Assembly: GCF_014610845.1 (NCBI RefSeq)
Contig: NZ_JABTCG010000004.1
Coordinates: 434,001-498,000 of the forward strand
Length of the DNA stretch: 64,000 nt
Source: Maribacter arenosus
GTDB taxonomy: Bacteria > Bacteroidota > Bacteroidia > Flavobacteriales > Flavobacteriaceae
Direction of reading: 5' to 3'
Below are positions 36,701 through 45,959 of the stretch, in pieces. Positions within the stretch are counted from its first letter, which is position 1; every line of letters starts with the position of its first letter. The notes below the pieces were generated by a model. It was not told the origin of the DNA, did no database searches, and was given only the letters and a program-made list of their open reading frames with translations. Position numbers and translations under genes: made by a program.

Positions 36701-39664
36701 TTAAAAGTTTATGTTTAGTCCCAGCGTGAACGTGGTGGCCGAAAAATAATTGCTTCTTCGGTCTATACCGGGAATAAGTGGGTCAGGGGAATCGGTGGTG
36801 GTAAAACCTGCATTATCCGCTTCCGAACCTCTATCCTGTAATGCAGGTTCAGGATCAGACCCTGTATAATTGGTAATGGTAAACAAGTTCTGTCCACTTG
36901 CGGTTACCCGTACGCCTTTTATGTATTTATTCTCCCCAAGGTCGAACGTATATCCTATAGACAGGTTGTCCAATTTAACGAAATCGGCTTTTTCAACATA
37001 TAGTGAGCTGAACTTTGCATTCGTGATGGCAGGATCGGCGAATTCGGTATTCACAAAGTTGTATGAACCCTGGCTACCTACACGTGGCTCGTAGAAGGCA
37101 CGGTATGTATTGATCAAACTATGACCAAAAGCTCCTCTGAAGAACGCATTTAAATCCCACCTTTTATAGGTGAGTCGGTTGGTCCATCCTAATTCAAAAT
37201 CAGGGGTACCTTTACCCAATACGGCAAAGTCCCCATCAGGATCTAATGCATTATTCTGTGCAGTCAGAAGTTGACCGTCTCCGTTAAGATCTTCCAGTAC
37301 TTGACTGCCATCTACCACTTCACCGGTAAAGACGGGCCCCCAAATCTGGCCGATTTCCTCACCTTCCCTAACAAGGATCATATCCGTATCGTTCTGACCA
37401 GGCGCTCCTAAAGAACCTCTCATTTCTTGGGGAATGGTGTATTTCTCTAACGTTGTCTTGTTTCGTGACAATACAATACCGGTATTGTAGTTCAAATCTT
37501 CGGATTTGACCACATCATAGTTTACGGCCAATTCAAAACCTGAAGATTTCATTTCCCCAGCATTTTCCCATCGTCGTCCAGTAGGGAATATAGTTACGTC
37601 TACATCCCGTTCCAGTATAAAATCGCTTATATTTCTGGTATAGATGTCAAGTGTGGCACCCAATCTACCGGAGGCGAATTCAAGACCAAAGTTGGTTTCG
37701 GCTTTTTCCTCCCATTTCAAGTCAGGATTGGCATCAGTAAGTTGGTTACTACTTAACTTACCATCTGCTGGTTCATATAAAGATCGAGAGAGCCCATTTG
37801 AACTAGGCAAAGCACCTGTTACCCCATACCCTACACGAACTTTCAATAGGTCCACATTGTTCAATTCCAAATAATGGTTCAAGTCGGCCCCGATACCTAC
37901 TGCAGGGAAGGTGGCCCATTGATTGTCCTTACCAAACTTGGTAGAACCCTCACGTCGAACTGAGGCATTAAAGAAAATGGCATTGTCAAAGGTGGCACTA
38001 GCCCTACCAAAGAAGGCTATAATGCGATCGTCTGGAGATGCACCACTGTTCGCATCGATAAAACCGGCATTTTCCAAATCCTGGGACCATTCCAACGCAT
38101 TGATATAATCAATGTTGTCATTCGGGAAATCGCCCAAGGACAAAAAGTAGTCATATCGATTGTTCTGTTGCCAGGAGTAACCTCCGGTAAAGGTTAAATC
38201 GGCTGCACCTATGCTTGCTTTATAGGTAGAATACAATTCGAACAATTTAAAATCTGTGTCTTCATTGTACAGTCGGGCCAAACCTTTACGGTTAGGGCTG
38301 GTGGCATTCCCTCTCCATAAAGAGGTAGTCCTATAGTATTCCTTATTGGTTAACTTGCTCGTCTGTTGCGAAACCAAAGCGTTCAAATCCCAATTGTCCA
38401 TGATCTTGTAATTGAAATTCGCGCTATAGGTAAATTCGCTTTTATCACCGTTGTTCGAATTCTGCTGTATTATGGATACCGGGTTGAAACTATCAAACAA
38501 TCCCAAGGTCTCAAAATACCCACCGAAGGTCGGGGAATCAAATTGGAAAGGAGAATCAACACCATATACGGGAGCTGTTGGGTTATACAACAACGCATAT
38601 CGCAATGCTTCGTTAAATCCGTACCTGCTCTTTCTTTTGGTATATGACATATTAAAATCGATTTTCAATTTGTCATTAAAGGTATAGGTGGTAACACTGG
38701 CCCGGGTATTGTATTGTTTAAAACCGGAGTTCTTCAATATACCTTGAGCATCTCTGAAGTTTCCGGAAATACGGTAGTTCGTGTTCTCATCCCCACCGGA
38801 AATGGCCACGTTATTTATTTTGGTAGAAGCATCCATGGTTACCAGATCCAACCAATCCGTACGTGAGCCCAAATCGACACCACCTGCAGCAGCAAATTCG
38901 TCTGGCGACATCACATCTACATTGTTAGCTATCGTAGATAACGCCAAAGAACCATTATAGTCGACACTGGTTTTGCCTGAAGTACCTCGTTTGGTAGTAA
39001 CTAGAATAACCCCAGATGAACCCCTTGTTCCGTAAATCGCAGCCGCCGAACCATCTTTAAGTACGTTGACACTTGCGATATCGTTAGGATCCACGTTGTT
39101 CAACGAAGCCCCAACGACCCCATCGATAACCACTAAGGGTTCGGAGTTCGCACCTACGGTAGAAATACCCCTTAAACGGATAACGGCATCTTCATTCGGG
39201 TTGCCCCCTTTATTGTAGATACTTAAACCCGCTACCTTACCTTGTAGCAATTGGGAGGCATCATTTACCGTACCTTGGTTGAATTCTTCCTCACCAACAA
39301 CGGTAACTGCGGAGGTAATCTCCTTTTTAGTGGAAGAACCATACCCCACGATGACCACTTCATCCAAGGCCTGAGCGTCTTCCGCTAAGGTAACTGTAAT
39401 ATTTGTTTGTCCGCCTACCGGAATCTCAGTTGTACTGTAGCCAATATAACTGATAACCAAAGTGGCATTTTCTCCAACGGTGATGGTAAAATTACCATCA
39501 AAATCGGTTTGTGTTCCATTCGTTGTCCCTTTTTCGACAACACTTGCCCCTGGTAAGGGACCATTGGCATCTGAAACAGTTCCAGATACCTCTTGAGCCT
39601 GTGCCCATCCAAAGCAAATAAATGCCCCGACAAGCAGGAAGCTTCTTAACAAAGTAATCTTCAT
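36701..39664 (-). CDS. SusC/RagA-family TonB-linked outer-membrane transporter
   Basis: 987 residues from the ATG at 39664; a longer frame begins with TTG at 39700 and adds 12 residues before the signal peptide, which is unlikely. Signal peptide (about 1-23, ending AQAQ), carboxypeptidase-D-like domain (about 25-105, GTVSDANGPLPGASVVEKGT), a TonB box region near EVVIVGYGSS, plug domain (about 115-225, with the SusC signature AAAIYGTRGSSGVILVTTK) and a 22-strand barrel to the C-terminal LGLNINF. It imports oligosaccharides with TonB energy. A -7 box and a LacI-type palindrome lie upstream. Confidence 0.94.
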   Translation of the reverse strand: MKITLLRSFLLVGAFICFGWAQAQEVSGTVSDANGPLPGASVVEKGTTNGTQTDFDGNFTITVGENATLVISYIGYSTTEIPVGGQTNITVTLAEDAQALDEVVIVGYGSSTKKEITSAVTVVGEEEFNQGTVNDASQLLQGKVAGLSIYNKGGNPNEDAVIRLRGISTVGANSEPLVVIDGVVGASLNNVDPNDIASVNVLKDGSAAAIYGTRGSSGVILVTTKRGTSGKTSVDYNGSLALSTIANNVDVMSPDEFAAAGGVDLGSRTDWLDLVTMDASTKINNVAISGGDENTNYRISGNFRDAQGILKNSGFKQYNTRASVTTYTFNDKLKIDFNMSYTKRKSRYGFNEALRYALLYNPTAPVYGVDSPFQFDSPTFGGYFETLGLFDSFNPVSIIQQNSNNGDKSEFTYSANFNYKIMDNWDLNALVSQQTSKLTNKEYYRTTSLWRGNATSPNRKGLARLYNEDTDFKLFELYSTYKASIGAADLTFTGGYSWQQNNRYDYFLSLGDFPNDNIDYINALEWSQDLENAGFIDANSGASPDDRIIAFFGRASATFDNAIFFNASVRREGSTKFGKDNQWATFPAVGIGADLNHYLELNNVDLLKVRVGYGVTGALPSSNGLSRSLYEPADGKLSSNQLTDANPDLKWEEKAETNFGLEFASGRLGATLDIYTRNISDFILERDVDVTIFPTGRRWENAGEMKSSGFELAVNYDVVKSEDLNYNTGIVLSRNKTTLEKYTIPQEMRGSLGAPGQNDTDMILVREGEEIGQIWGPVFTGEVVDGSQVLEDLNGDGQLLTAQNNALDPDGDFAVLGKGTPDFELGWTNRLTYKRWDLNAFFRGAFGHSLINTYRAFYEPRVGSQGSYNFVNTEFADPAITNAKFSSLYVEKADFVKLDNLSIGYTFDLGENKYIKGVRVTASGQNLFTITNYTGSDPEPALQDRGSEADNAGFTTTDSPDPLIPGIDRRSNYFSATTFTLGLNINF

Positions 39665-39756
39665 AAAGACTTGATTTAAGTTTGAGTTAATTTTATTCAA
39701 GGGTTAAAAATATATAAAATTTTGTTAATGTCCCATATTATAAGGTGTTAAATACT

Positions 39757-39772
39757 ACGAAAACGGTTTCGT
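39757..39772. promoter_or_regulatory. LacI-family operator palindrome
   Basis: ACGAAAACGGTTTCGT is a near-perfect inverted repeat (7 of 8 positions) with the central CG and flanking GAAA/TTTC typical of LacI-family and cre-type operators. It sits 14 to 29 bases downstream of the candidate susC -7 box on the minus strand, where a bound repressor would block elongation or promoter clearance. The regulator encoded 224 bases away is the natural candidate to bind it. Confidence 0.75.
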
Positions 39773-39785
39773 GTTGATAACTTCC

Positions 39786-39793
39786 CAAATTTA
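39786..39793 (-). promoter_or_regulatory. Candidate -7 box for susC
   Basis: On the minus strand it reads TAAATTTG, an exact fit to TAnnTTTG. The 5' leader to the ATG at 39664 would be about 115 bases and would include the LacI-type palindrome. No -33 TTTG is evident. Confidence 0.45.
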
Positions 39794-39911
39794 GGATACT
39801 GATAATTGAATGCTTGTTAAAATGGTTTTTTCATAAAATCTAAATGAAAAAAGTGGGGATGTGGAAATGGTCTACAAATATAAACTTTATATTTTTATTA
39901 TGAAGTACCTT

Positions 39912-39919
39912 TATTTTTG
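39912..39919 (+). promoter_or_regulatory. Candidate -7 box for the lacI operon
   Basis: TATTTTTG fits TAnnTTTG and ends 76 bases before the ATG at 39996. The surrounding sequence is T-rich, so the match could be by chance. Confidence 0.35.
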
Positions 39920-39995
39920 CCAAAATGTCTTAACATTCAATGAAGGAATATTACCTTCGTATTCAGTGGAAGAAACAAGATGTGAGAACTAGGTT

Positions 39996-41024
39996 ATGAA
40001 AAGGAAGATTACCTTAAAACAGATTGCGCGTGAGTTGGAAGTTTCGATATCTACCGTATCAAAAGCCTTGAAAGACAGCGCGGAAATAAGTGAGGATACC
40101 AAACAAAAAATCAAGGCTTTCGCGAAATTGTACCACTACAGGCCAAATAACCTGGCCATAAGCCTTAAAAACAGGCGTACCAAAAATATTGGGGTAATCA
40201 TTCCTGATATCGTACATTATTTTTTCACTACGGTTTTTAGGGGAATAGAGCATTACTCCCAGGAACATGGCTATAATATAATTGCCTGTGTTTCCGATGA
40301 ATCCCTGGAAAAAGAGATTATAAATATGGAGATGCTGGCAAATGGCAGTGTCGATGGCTTTATACTGGCCTTGTCTGCCGAAACCCAAAAAAAGAATGAG
40401 TTCGATCATTTAAGGGAAATATTGGATCAAGGTATCCCACTTGTATTATTCGATCGCGTAACCGATGAAATTGAATGCGACAAGGTTATGATCAATGATC
40501 AGGAGGCCGCGTTTCTAGGGGTTAAGAAATTTATTGACAATGGTAGAAAAAAAATTGCACTGATCACAACCGAGGATTACTTTAGCGTGAGTCGGGATCG
40601 AGAAGCAGGGTATCGGCAAGCCCTTCTACAATTTGGATTGCCCTTAGATGAAGATCTTATTTTAAAATTACCCTTTATGGCATTGGACGAAAGCGCCATC
40701 AATATGTTTTTTAGTACGCAGGAGGTTGACGCCGTTTTATGCGTCAATGAGATATTCGCCATACACTGTATGAACCTTGTGCAACAAAAGGGCATAAAGG
40801 TACCTGAAGAGATATCGTTTATTGGCTTTACAGACGGTATTTTATCAAAATATGCCAATCCGGGACTTACCTCAATAGCGCAACATGGTTTTCGAATGGG
40901 TGAGATAGCCGCCAAAATGCTGATCGGGAAAATTGAGGACGATTTGGGGGAGGAAGAAGAGGAAACCTACCATACAGAGATCATACGGTCCAATATCATC
41001 GAACGAGGCTCAACAATCAATTAA
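39996..41024 (+). CDS. LacI-family transcriptional regulator
   Basis: 342 residues. N-terminal helix-turn-helix (about 5-25: TLKQIARELEVSISTVSKAL) followed by the hinge helix (YRPNNLAISLKNRRT) and a periplasmic-binding-protein-like sensor domain (about 62-340: NIGVIIPDIVHYFFTTVFRG, then DGFILALS and PLVLFDRV). The HTH recognition helix with VSxSTVSKAL agrees with a CG-centred GAAA-CG-TTTC operator like the one at 39757. It is first in a run with pgmB, GH65 and GH13, 15 bases before pgmB, and is divergent from susC. The effector is probably a sugar or sugar phosphate of the pathway. Confidence 0.93.
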   Translation: MKRKITLKQIARELEVSISTVSKALKDSAEISEDTKQKIKAFAKLYHYRPNNLAISLKNRRTKNIGVIIPDIVHYFFTTVFRGIEHYSQEHGYNIIACVSDESLEKEIINMEMLANGSVDGFILALSAETQKKNEFDHLREILDQGIPLVLFDRVTDEIECDKVMINDQEAAFLGVKKFIDNGRKKIALITTEDYFSVSRDREAGYRQALLQFGLPLDEDLILKLPFMALDESAINMFFSTQEVDAVLCVNEIFAIHCMNLVQQKGIKVPEEISFIGFTDGILSKYANPGLTSIAQHGFRMGEIAAKMLIGKIEDDLGEEEEETYHTEIIRSNIIERGSTIN

Positions 41025-41039
41025 CATAATGAAGAATTA

Positions 41040-41699
41040 ATGAACAAAATTGGATTTATTTTCGATTTGGACGGCGTTATTGTAGACACTGCCAAATACC
41101 ATTATTTGGCATGGAAGAAACTCGCCAATGAATTGGGTTTTGATTTTACCGATGAGCAAAACGAACTGTTCAAAGGGGTAAGCCGAAAACGTTGTCTCGA
41201 AATTTTATTGGATATTGGCAAGGTAAAGGCCACACAAGAACAATTCGATGCTTGGATGGTCGAGAAAAATGAAGATTATCTTAGATATATCGAAAACATG
41301 GACGCTTCGGAAATATTACCGGATGTCACTAAGGTTTTGAAATATTTAAAATCTAAGGAAGTTCCGATAGCGTTGGGTTCTGCAAGTAAGAACGCCAAAC
41401 CCATTCTGGAAAAAGTGGGACTTTTGCCGTATTTTGACGCAATCGTAGATGGTAATAGTGTTACCAAAGCAAAACCAGATCCTGAGGTTTTTCTGATTGC
41501 AGCTCGTAAATTAGGAGTAAGAGCAAAGGATTGTGTTGTTTTTGAAGATGCGGTTGCTGGCATAGAAGCCGCAAACAATGCGGAAATGACGAGTATAGGT
41601 ATTGGTGATGCCCGTGTTTTGTCAGGTGCGGATTATAATTTTAAAGATTTCACCGAAATCGATTTGAGTTTTTTTGAAAATCTAATGAACACTAAATGA
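41040..41699 (+). CDS. pgmB: Beta-phosphoglucomutase (HAD superfamily)
   Basis: 219 residues. HAD motif I is FDLDGVIVDT (nucleophile Asp9, acid/base Asp11), with motif II LGSASKNAK, Lys in KAKPDPEVF and the acidic motif VFEDAVAGIEAA. The helical cap region KGVSRKRCLEILLDI is typical of beta-phosphoglucomutase. It converts beta-glucose-1-phosphate to glucose-6-phosphate in the cytoplasm. The inverting GH65 phosphorylase gene overlaps its stop (ATGA at 41696), which supplies exactly this substrate, so the assignment is firm. Confidence 0.93.
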   Translation: MNKIGFIFDLDGVIVDTAKYHYLAWKKLANELGFDFTDEQNELFKGVSRKRCLEILLDIGKVKATQEQFDAWMVEKNEDYLRYIENMDASEILPDVTKVLKYLKSKEVPIALGSASKNAKPILEKVGLLPYFDAIVDGNSVTKAKPDPEVFLIAARKLGVRAKDCVVFEDAVAGIEAANNAEMTSIGIGDARVLSGADYNFKDFTEIDLSFFENLMNTK

Positions 41700-44002
41700 A
41701 TCAAGAATATATAAAAGCGGACGTTTGGTCGATTATCGAAGAAGGTTATGACCAAGAAACAGTAAAATCATCAGAAAGCCTTTTCAGTTTGGGAAATGGG
41801 GCGATGGGGCAACGCGCCAACTTTGAGGAACGGTATACCGGACCTACTTTTCAAGGCAGTTATATCGCAGGGGTCTATTATCCCGATAAAACACGAGTAG
41901 GTTGGTGGAAAAACGGGTATCCCGAATATTTTGCCAAGGTGTTGAACGCACCTAACTGGATAGGTATTGATGTGCTAATCAATAACGAACCGCTAGATTT
42001 ATTTACCTGTTCCTCAGTGACCGATTTTCGTCGGGAATTGAATATGAAAGAAGGGTGGTATAAACGTAAGTTCAAGGCGACCTTACCCAATTCGATAAAA
42101 GTACAAGTTGAAATAACCCGATTTTTAAGCCTTGATCTAAATGAACTAGGGGCCATCGATTACAATATTACCTTATTGGATCAAGATGCCGAAGTCACTT
42201 TCATCCCTTACCTCGATAGTGGCATTACCAATGAGGATAGCAATTGGGACGACAAATTCTGGAATACCACTGCAGTTGATTCAAAAGGCAGTAGGGCCTA
42301 TATCGAAGCGCATACCATGAAGACGAATTTTAAGACTTGCACCTTCATGCATGCGGAATTATATCATGCAGGGAAAAAATTGAATGTTGCTCCCGGGCTT
42401 AGCAAGAAAGATACCTGGGTGGGCCATACCTATACCCAAAAGGTAAAGCAAGGTGAACCTATATCCTTACACAAGTTCGGTGGCTATACCGTATCCCGAT
42501 ACCATAAAACAGGTTCTTTGGTAGAAGCTGCCGATAGCGTATTAGACCAAGCCCTTGAATTAGGTTTTGATGTTTTGTTGGAAAAACAGAAAAAAGCTTG
42601 GGCATCCATTTGGCAAATGAGCGATATTACTATCGACGGGGATATAAAGGCCCAACAAGGAATCCGTTTCAATATATTCCAGTTGAATCAAACCTATTTG
42701 GGTACCGATTCCAGATTAAATATAGGTCCGAAGGGATTTACAGGGGAGAAATACGGCGGAAGCACCTATTGGGATACCGAGGCTTATTGCATCCCTTTTT
42801 ATATGGCAACAAAAGACCAAAAAGTGGCGAGGAATTTATTGAAGTATCGCTATGCACATTTAGAGAAAGCCATAGAGAATGCCCGGAAATTAGGTTTTAA
42901 GAACGGTGCAGCCCTTTATCCCATGGTTACGATGAACGGGGAGGAATGCCATAATGAATGGGAGATCACCTTTGAGGAAATCCATAGAAATGGGGCCATT
43001 GCATTTGCGATTTTTAATTACTACCGTTTTACTGGGGATTACTCTTACATTCCGGAAATGGGGCTTGAAGTCTTGATCGGAATCGCCCGTTTTTGGTATC
43101 AAAGGGCCAATTATTCAGAGGCCAAGAACAAGTATGTCATCCTAGGGGTAACAGGCCCAAATGAGTATGAGAACAATGTGAACAACAATTGGTATACGAA
43201 TTATTTGGCCAAATGGTGTATTGAATACACCTTGGAACAGTTGCAAAAGGTAAAGGATGGATATCCTGATGACTATCAACGTATCATCGGCCATACCCAG
43301 TTAACCTCGAACGAAACCGATAAATGGAAAGGAGTTGCCAAAAATATGTACTTCCCCTATTCTGAAAAGTATGGAGTTTATCTACAACAAGATGGCTTTT
43401 TGGATAAAGAACTGATTACGGTAGAGCATTTGGATAAATTGGACCGACCCATAAATCAGAAATGGAGCTGGGACCGTATTTTAAGGTCTCCATATATTAA
43501 GCAGGCCGATGTACTCCAATGTTTTTATTTCTTCGAAGATCATTTCCCCTTGGAGGATCTGCAGAAACATTTCGATTTTTATGAACCCTTCACTGTTCAT
43601 GAATCATCGCTCTCGCCTTGTGTACATAGCATACAGGCGGCCAAATTGGACCGTATGGACCAGGCGTATCGGTTCTACCTAAGAACATCAAGACTAGATC
43701 TTGATGATTATAATAAGGAAGTGGAGGAAGGCCTTCATATAACATCGATGGCAGGGACTTGGATGAGTATCGTTGAAGGTTTTGGTGGGTTACGGGTTAT
43801 TGATGATAAATTATCATTTACCCCTAGAATTCCTAAAAATTGGAAATCCTATTCCTTCAAGATAAACTTTAGGAATAGAATACTAAAAGTGACCGTTACG
43901 GCTACCGATACCCTATTTAATCTGGAAGGCAGGGAACAAATGTCAATACGCCTAAACGGTAAACGGCTGGAGTTGAATCCAAATGAAGAAATTTCAGCTT
44001 AA
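41696..44002 (+). CDS. GH65 inverting disaccharide phosphorylase, probably maltose phosphorylase
   Basis: 768 residues, in line with the family. An N-terminal beta-sandwich (about 1-270), an (alpha/alpha)6 barrel (about 320-690) and a small C-terminal sheet. The general acid is Glu490 in TGPNEYENNVNNNWYTN. The specificity loop reads HNEWEITFE (419-427), the same as in the well-studied lactobacillar maltose phosphorylases, whereas trehalose and kojibiose phosphorylases differ here. It would release glucose and beta-glucose-1-phosphate from maltose in the cytoplasm. Overlap with pgmB and immediate abutment to GH13 support co-translation. Other alpha-glucobioses cannot be excluded. Confidence 0.88.
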   Translation: MNQEYIKADVWSIIEEGYDQETVKSSESLFSLGNGAMGQRANFEERYTGPTFQGSYIAGVYYPDKTRVGWWKNGYPEYFAKVLNAPNWIGIDVLINNEPLDLFTCSSVTDFRRELNMKEGWYKRKFKATLPNSIKVQVEITRFLSLDLNELGAIDYNITLLDQDAEVTFIPYLDSGITNEDSNWDDKFWNTTAVDSKGSRAYIEAHTMKTNFKTCTFMHAELYHAGKKLNVAPGLSKKDTWVGHTYTQKVKQGEPISLHKFGGYTVSRYHKTGSLVEAADSVLDQALELGFDVLLEKQKKAWASIWQMSDITIDGDIKAQQGIRFNIFQLNQTYLGTDSRLNIGPKGFTGEKYGGSTYWDTEAYCIPFYMATKDQKVARNLLKYRYAHLEKAIENARKLGFKNGAALYPMVTMNGEECHNEWEITFEEIHRNGAIAFAIFNYYRFTGDYSYIPEMGLEVLIGIARFWYQRANYSEAKNKYVILGVTGPNEYENNVNNNWYTNYLAKWCIEYTLEQLQKVKDGYPDDYQRIIGHTQLTSNETDKWKGVAKNMYFPYSEKYGVYLQQDGFLDKELITVEHLDKLDRPINQKWSWDRILRSPYIKQADVLQCFYFFEDHFPLEDLQKHFDFYEPFTVHESSLSPCVHSIQAAKLDRMDQAYRFYLRTSRLDLDDYNKEVEEGLHITSMAGTWMSIVEGFGGLRVIDDKLSFTPRIPKNWKSYSFKINFRNRILKVTVTATDTLFNLEGREQMSIRLNGKRLELNPNEEISA

Positions 44003-45880
44003 ATGAACGGTTTTAGAATCATAGTGATATTGCTTATAATTTCGATGATTCAAGCGTGTACGAAACAAAAAGAAAATAACCCAATGGAATCCCGGATCAA
44101 AGCGAGAAAAGAAGTTGTCTTTCAGGTCTTCACCCGCCTTTTTGGCAATACGAATACGACCAATAAACCCTGGGGGACCCTAGAAGAGAATGGCGTGGGT
44201 AAGTTTTCTGATTTTTCAGATAAGGCCCTTAAGGAAATTAAGGATCTCGGCGTAACCTATATTTGGTATACAGGGGTGCCCCATCATGATGTCATCACTG
44301 ATTATAGCGTCTATGGCATTTCCAATGATGACCCTGATATTGTTAAAGGAAGGGCAGGGTCACCGTATGCGGTTAAGGATTATTATAATGTAAATCCTGA
44401 TTTGGCCGAGGACCCAAAGAATAGGTTGGCCGAGTTCAAGGATTTGATCTCCCGGACACACCGGACAGGTCTCAAGGTACTGATCGATATTGTTCCGAAT
44501 CATGTTGCCCGAAATTATGAAGGTGGATCCACTCCGGAAGGTCACGAACCATTTGGGGCTTCAGACGATAAAACAAATGAGTATAAGAGGGATAATAATT
44601 TCTATTACATTCCTTCCCAGACTTTCAAAGTCCCCGAATGGCGTAATGGTTATTTGCCTTTGGGTGGCGAAGATCATGTTTTGGCGGATGGCAAGTTCAT
44701 GGAAGACCCTGCAAAATGGACAGGCAATGGGTCTCGAATGGCACAACCCGATATGAATGATTGGTATGAGACCGTAAAGATAAATTATGGGGTGCGACCA
44801 GATGGGTCATATGATTTTGATAGGCTCCCGGAAGGCTTCGAGTTTAAGAAGTATCCTGAGCATTATGAGTTTTGGTCCACCAAATCGGTGCCTAGTTCTT
44901 GGGTCAAATTCAAGGATATCGCCTTGTACTGGATAGCAAAGGGTGTTGATGGCTTCCGTTTCGATATGGCCGAGATGGTTCCTGTGGAATTCTGGAGCTA
45001 TATGAATTCACATATTAAAATGAGCAATCCGGAAGCATTTCTTTTGGCTGAGGTTTATAATCCTGGATTGTATCGGGATTATATCTTCAAGGGTAAAATG
45101 GATTATCTCTACGACAAAGTGGAGATGTACGATTCTTTAAAACATATTATGCAGGGTCATGGGTGGACTGACCATATCCCTGTCGTAAAAAAGAATTTAA
45201 GCGATATTGAGCATCATATGCTCCATTTTCTTGAGAACCATGATGAGCAACGTATTGCAAGCCCTGATTTTGCTGGCGATGCCCAAAGAGGTAAACCGGC
45301 CATGGTGGTTTCTGCAACGATTAGCACGTCCCCTACCATGATCTATTTTGGTCAAGAAGTAGGCGAACCCGGAAAGGAAAACGCAGGGTTTGGACAACCT
45401 TCCCGAACTTCTATTTTTGACTATATCGGGGTGCCCCACCATCAGCGCTGGGTGAACGACAAAAAATTCGATGGCGGACAATTGTCTAACGAGGAAAAGG
45501 CACTTCGGAATTTTTATAAGACCTTGTTGAATTTTACCATAGGCAGCGAAGCCTTAATGGGCAATTATAAGGATATCCATTATTATAATCGAGAGCACAC
45601 CGAGAACTATAATCATAGGGTATTGTCATATGCGCGGTGGTCGGCCAAAGAAAAGTTGGTAATCGTCTCTAATTTTGATGCCAATGATACATACGGATTT
45701 GAATTAAAAATTCCGGAAGATCTTATTTCAATGTGGTTGCTCAAGGATGGGGTTTACCTTATGAGGGACCAATTGACCTCAAATAAGGAATTAAAACTTA
45801 TCGTAGAAGATGGTTTGGGGAAAATGGATGTCAAGATAAAATCCTTGGAGTCTTTCATATTTAAATTGGAACTTGATTAA
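44003..45880 (+). CDS. GH13 alpha-amylase-family lipoprotein
   Basis: 625 residues. Lipobox MIQAC puts the lipidated Cys at 19, so the enzyme sits in the envelope. GH13 region I is IDIVPNHVAR (161-170), region II FRFDMAEM with nucleophile Asp321, region III LLAEVYNP with acid/base Glu350, and region IV FLENHDEQR with Asp414. A C-terminal beta domain follows (about 540-625). Family members cleave or transfer alpha-1,4 glucans or, in some branches, isomerise. The ATG directly follows the GH65 stop. The likely task is to shorten malto-oligosaccharides before transport. Confidence 0.9.
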   Translation: MNGFRIIVILLIISMIQACTKQKENNPMESRIKARKEVVFQVFTRLFGNTNTTNKPWGTLEENGVGKFSDFSDKALKEIKDLGVTYIWYTGVPHHDVITDYSVYGISNDDPDIVKGRAGSPYAVKDYYNVNPDLAEDPKNRLAEFKDLISRTHRTGLKVLIDIVPNHVARNYEGGSTPEGHEPFGASDDKTNEYKRDNNFYYIPSQTFKVPEWRNGYLPLGGEDHVLADGKFMEDPAKWTGNGSRMAQPDMNDWYETVKINYGVRPDGSYDFDRLPEGFEFKKYPEHYEFWSTKSVPSSWVKFKDIALYWIAKGVDGFRFDMAEMVPVEFWSYMNSHIKMSNPEAFLLAEVYNPGLYRDYIFKGKMDYLYDKVEMYDSLKHIMQGHGWTDHIPVVKKNLSDIEHHMLHFLENHDEQRIASPDFAGDAQRGKPAMVVSATISTSPTMIYFGQEVGEPGKENAGFGQPSRTSIFDYIGVPHHQRWVNDKKFDGGQLSNEEKALRNFYKTLLNFTIGSEALMGNYKDIHYYNREHTENYNHRVLSYARWSAKEKLVIVSNFDANDTYGFELKIPEDLISMWLLKDGVYLMRDQLTSNKELKLIVEDGLGKMDVKIKSLESFIFKLELD

Positions 45881-45934
45881 AAGTTGGATCAATTGAAGTT
45901 CATACCTACAACACAAGTCGAGCGAATTCACAAT

Positions 45935-45942
45935 TATATTTG
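45935..45942 (+). promoter_or_regulatory. Candidate -7 box for the glycerophosphodiesterase operon
   Basis: TATATTTG matches TAnnTTTG and ends 17 bases before the ATG at 45960, marking a new transcription unit after the GH13 gene. Confidence 0.5.
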
Positions 45943-45959
45943 TTTTCATTAAACAAGAA

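Larger units (their letters stand above)
39665..39995. other. 331-bp divergent regulatory region between susC and lacI
   Basis: Contains the LacI-type palindrome at 39757-39772, a susC -7 box at 39786-39793 on the minus strand and a lacI -7-like box at 39912-39919. The rest is AT-rich without reading frames of note. Confidence 0.7.

Noticed and set aside
39757-39772. Palindrome as a terminator
   Set aside because: It has no loop suitable for a hairpin terminator and no T tract; its shape is that of a LacI-type operator.
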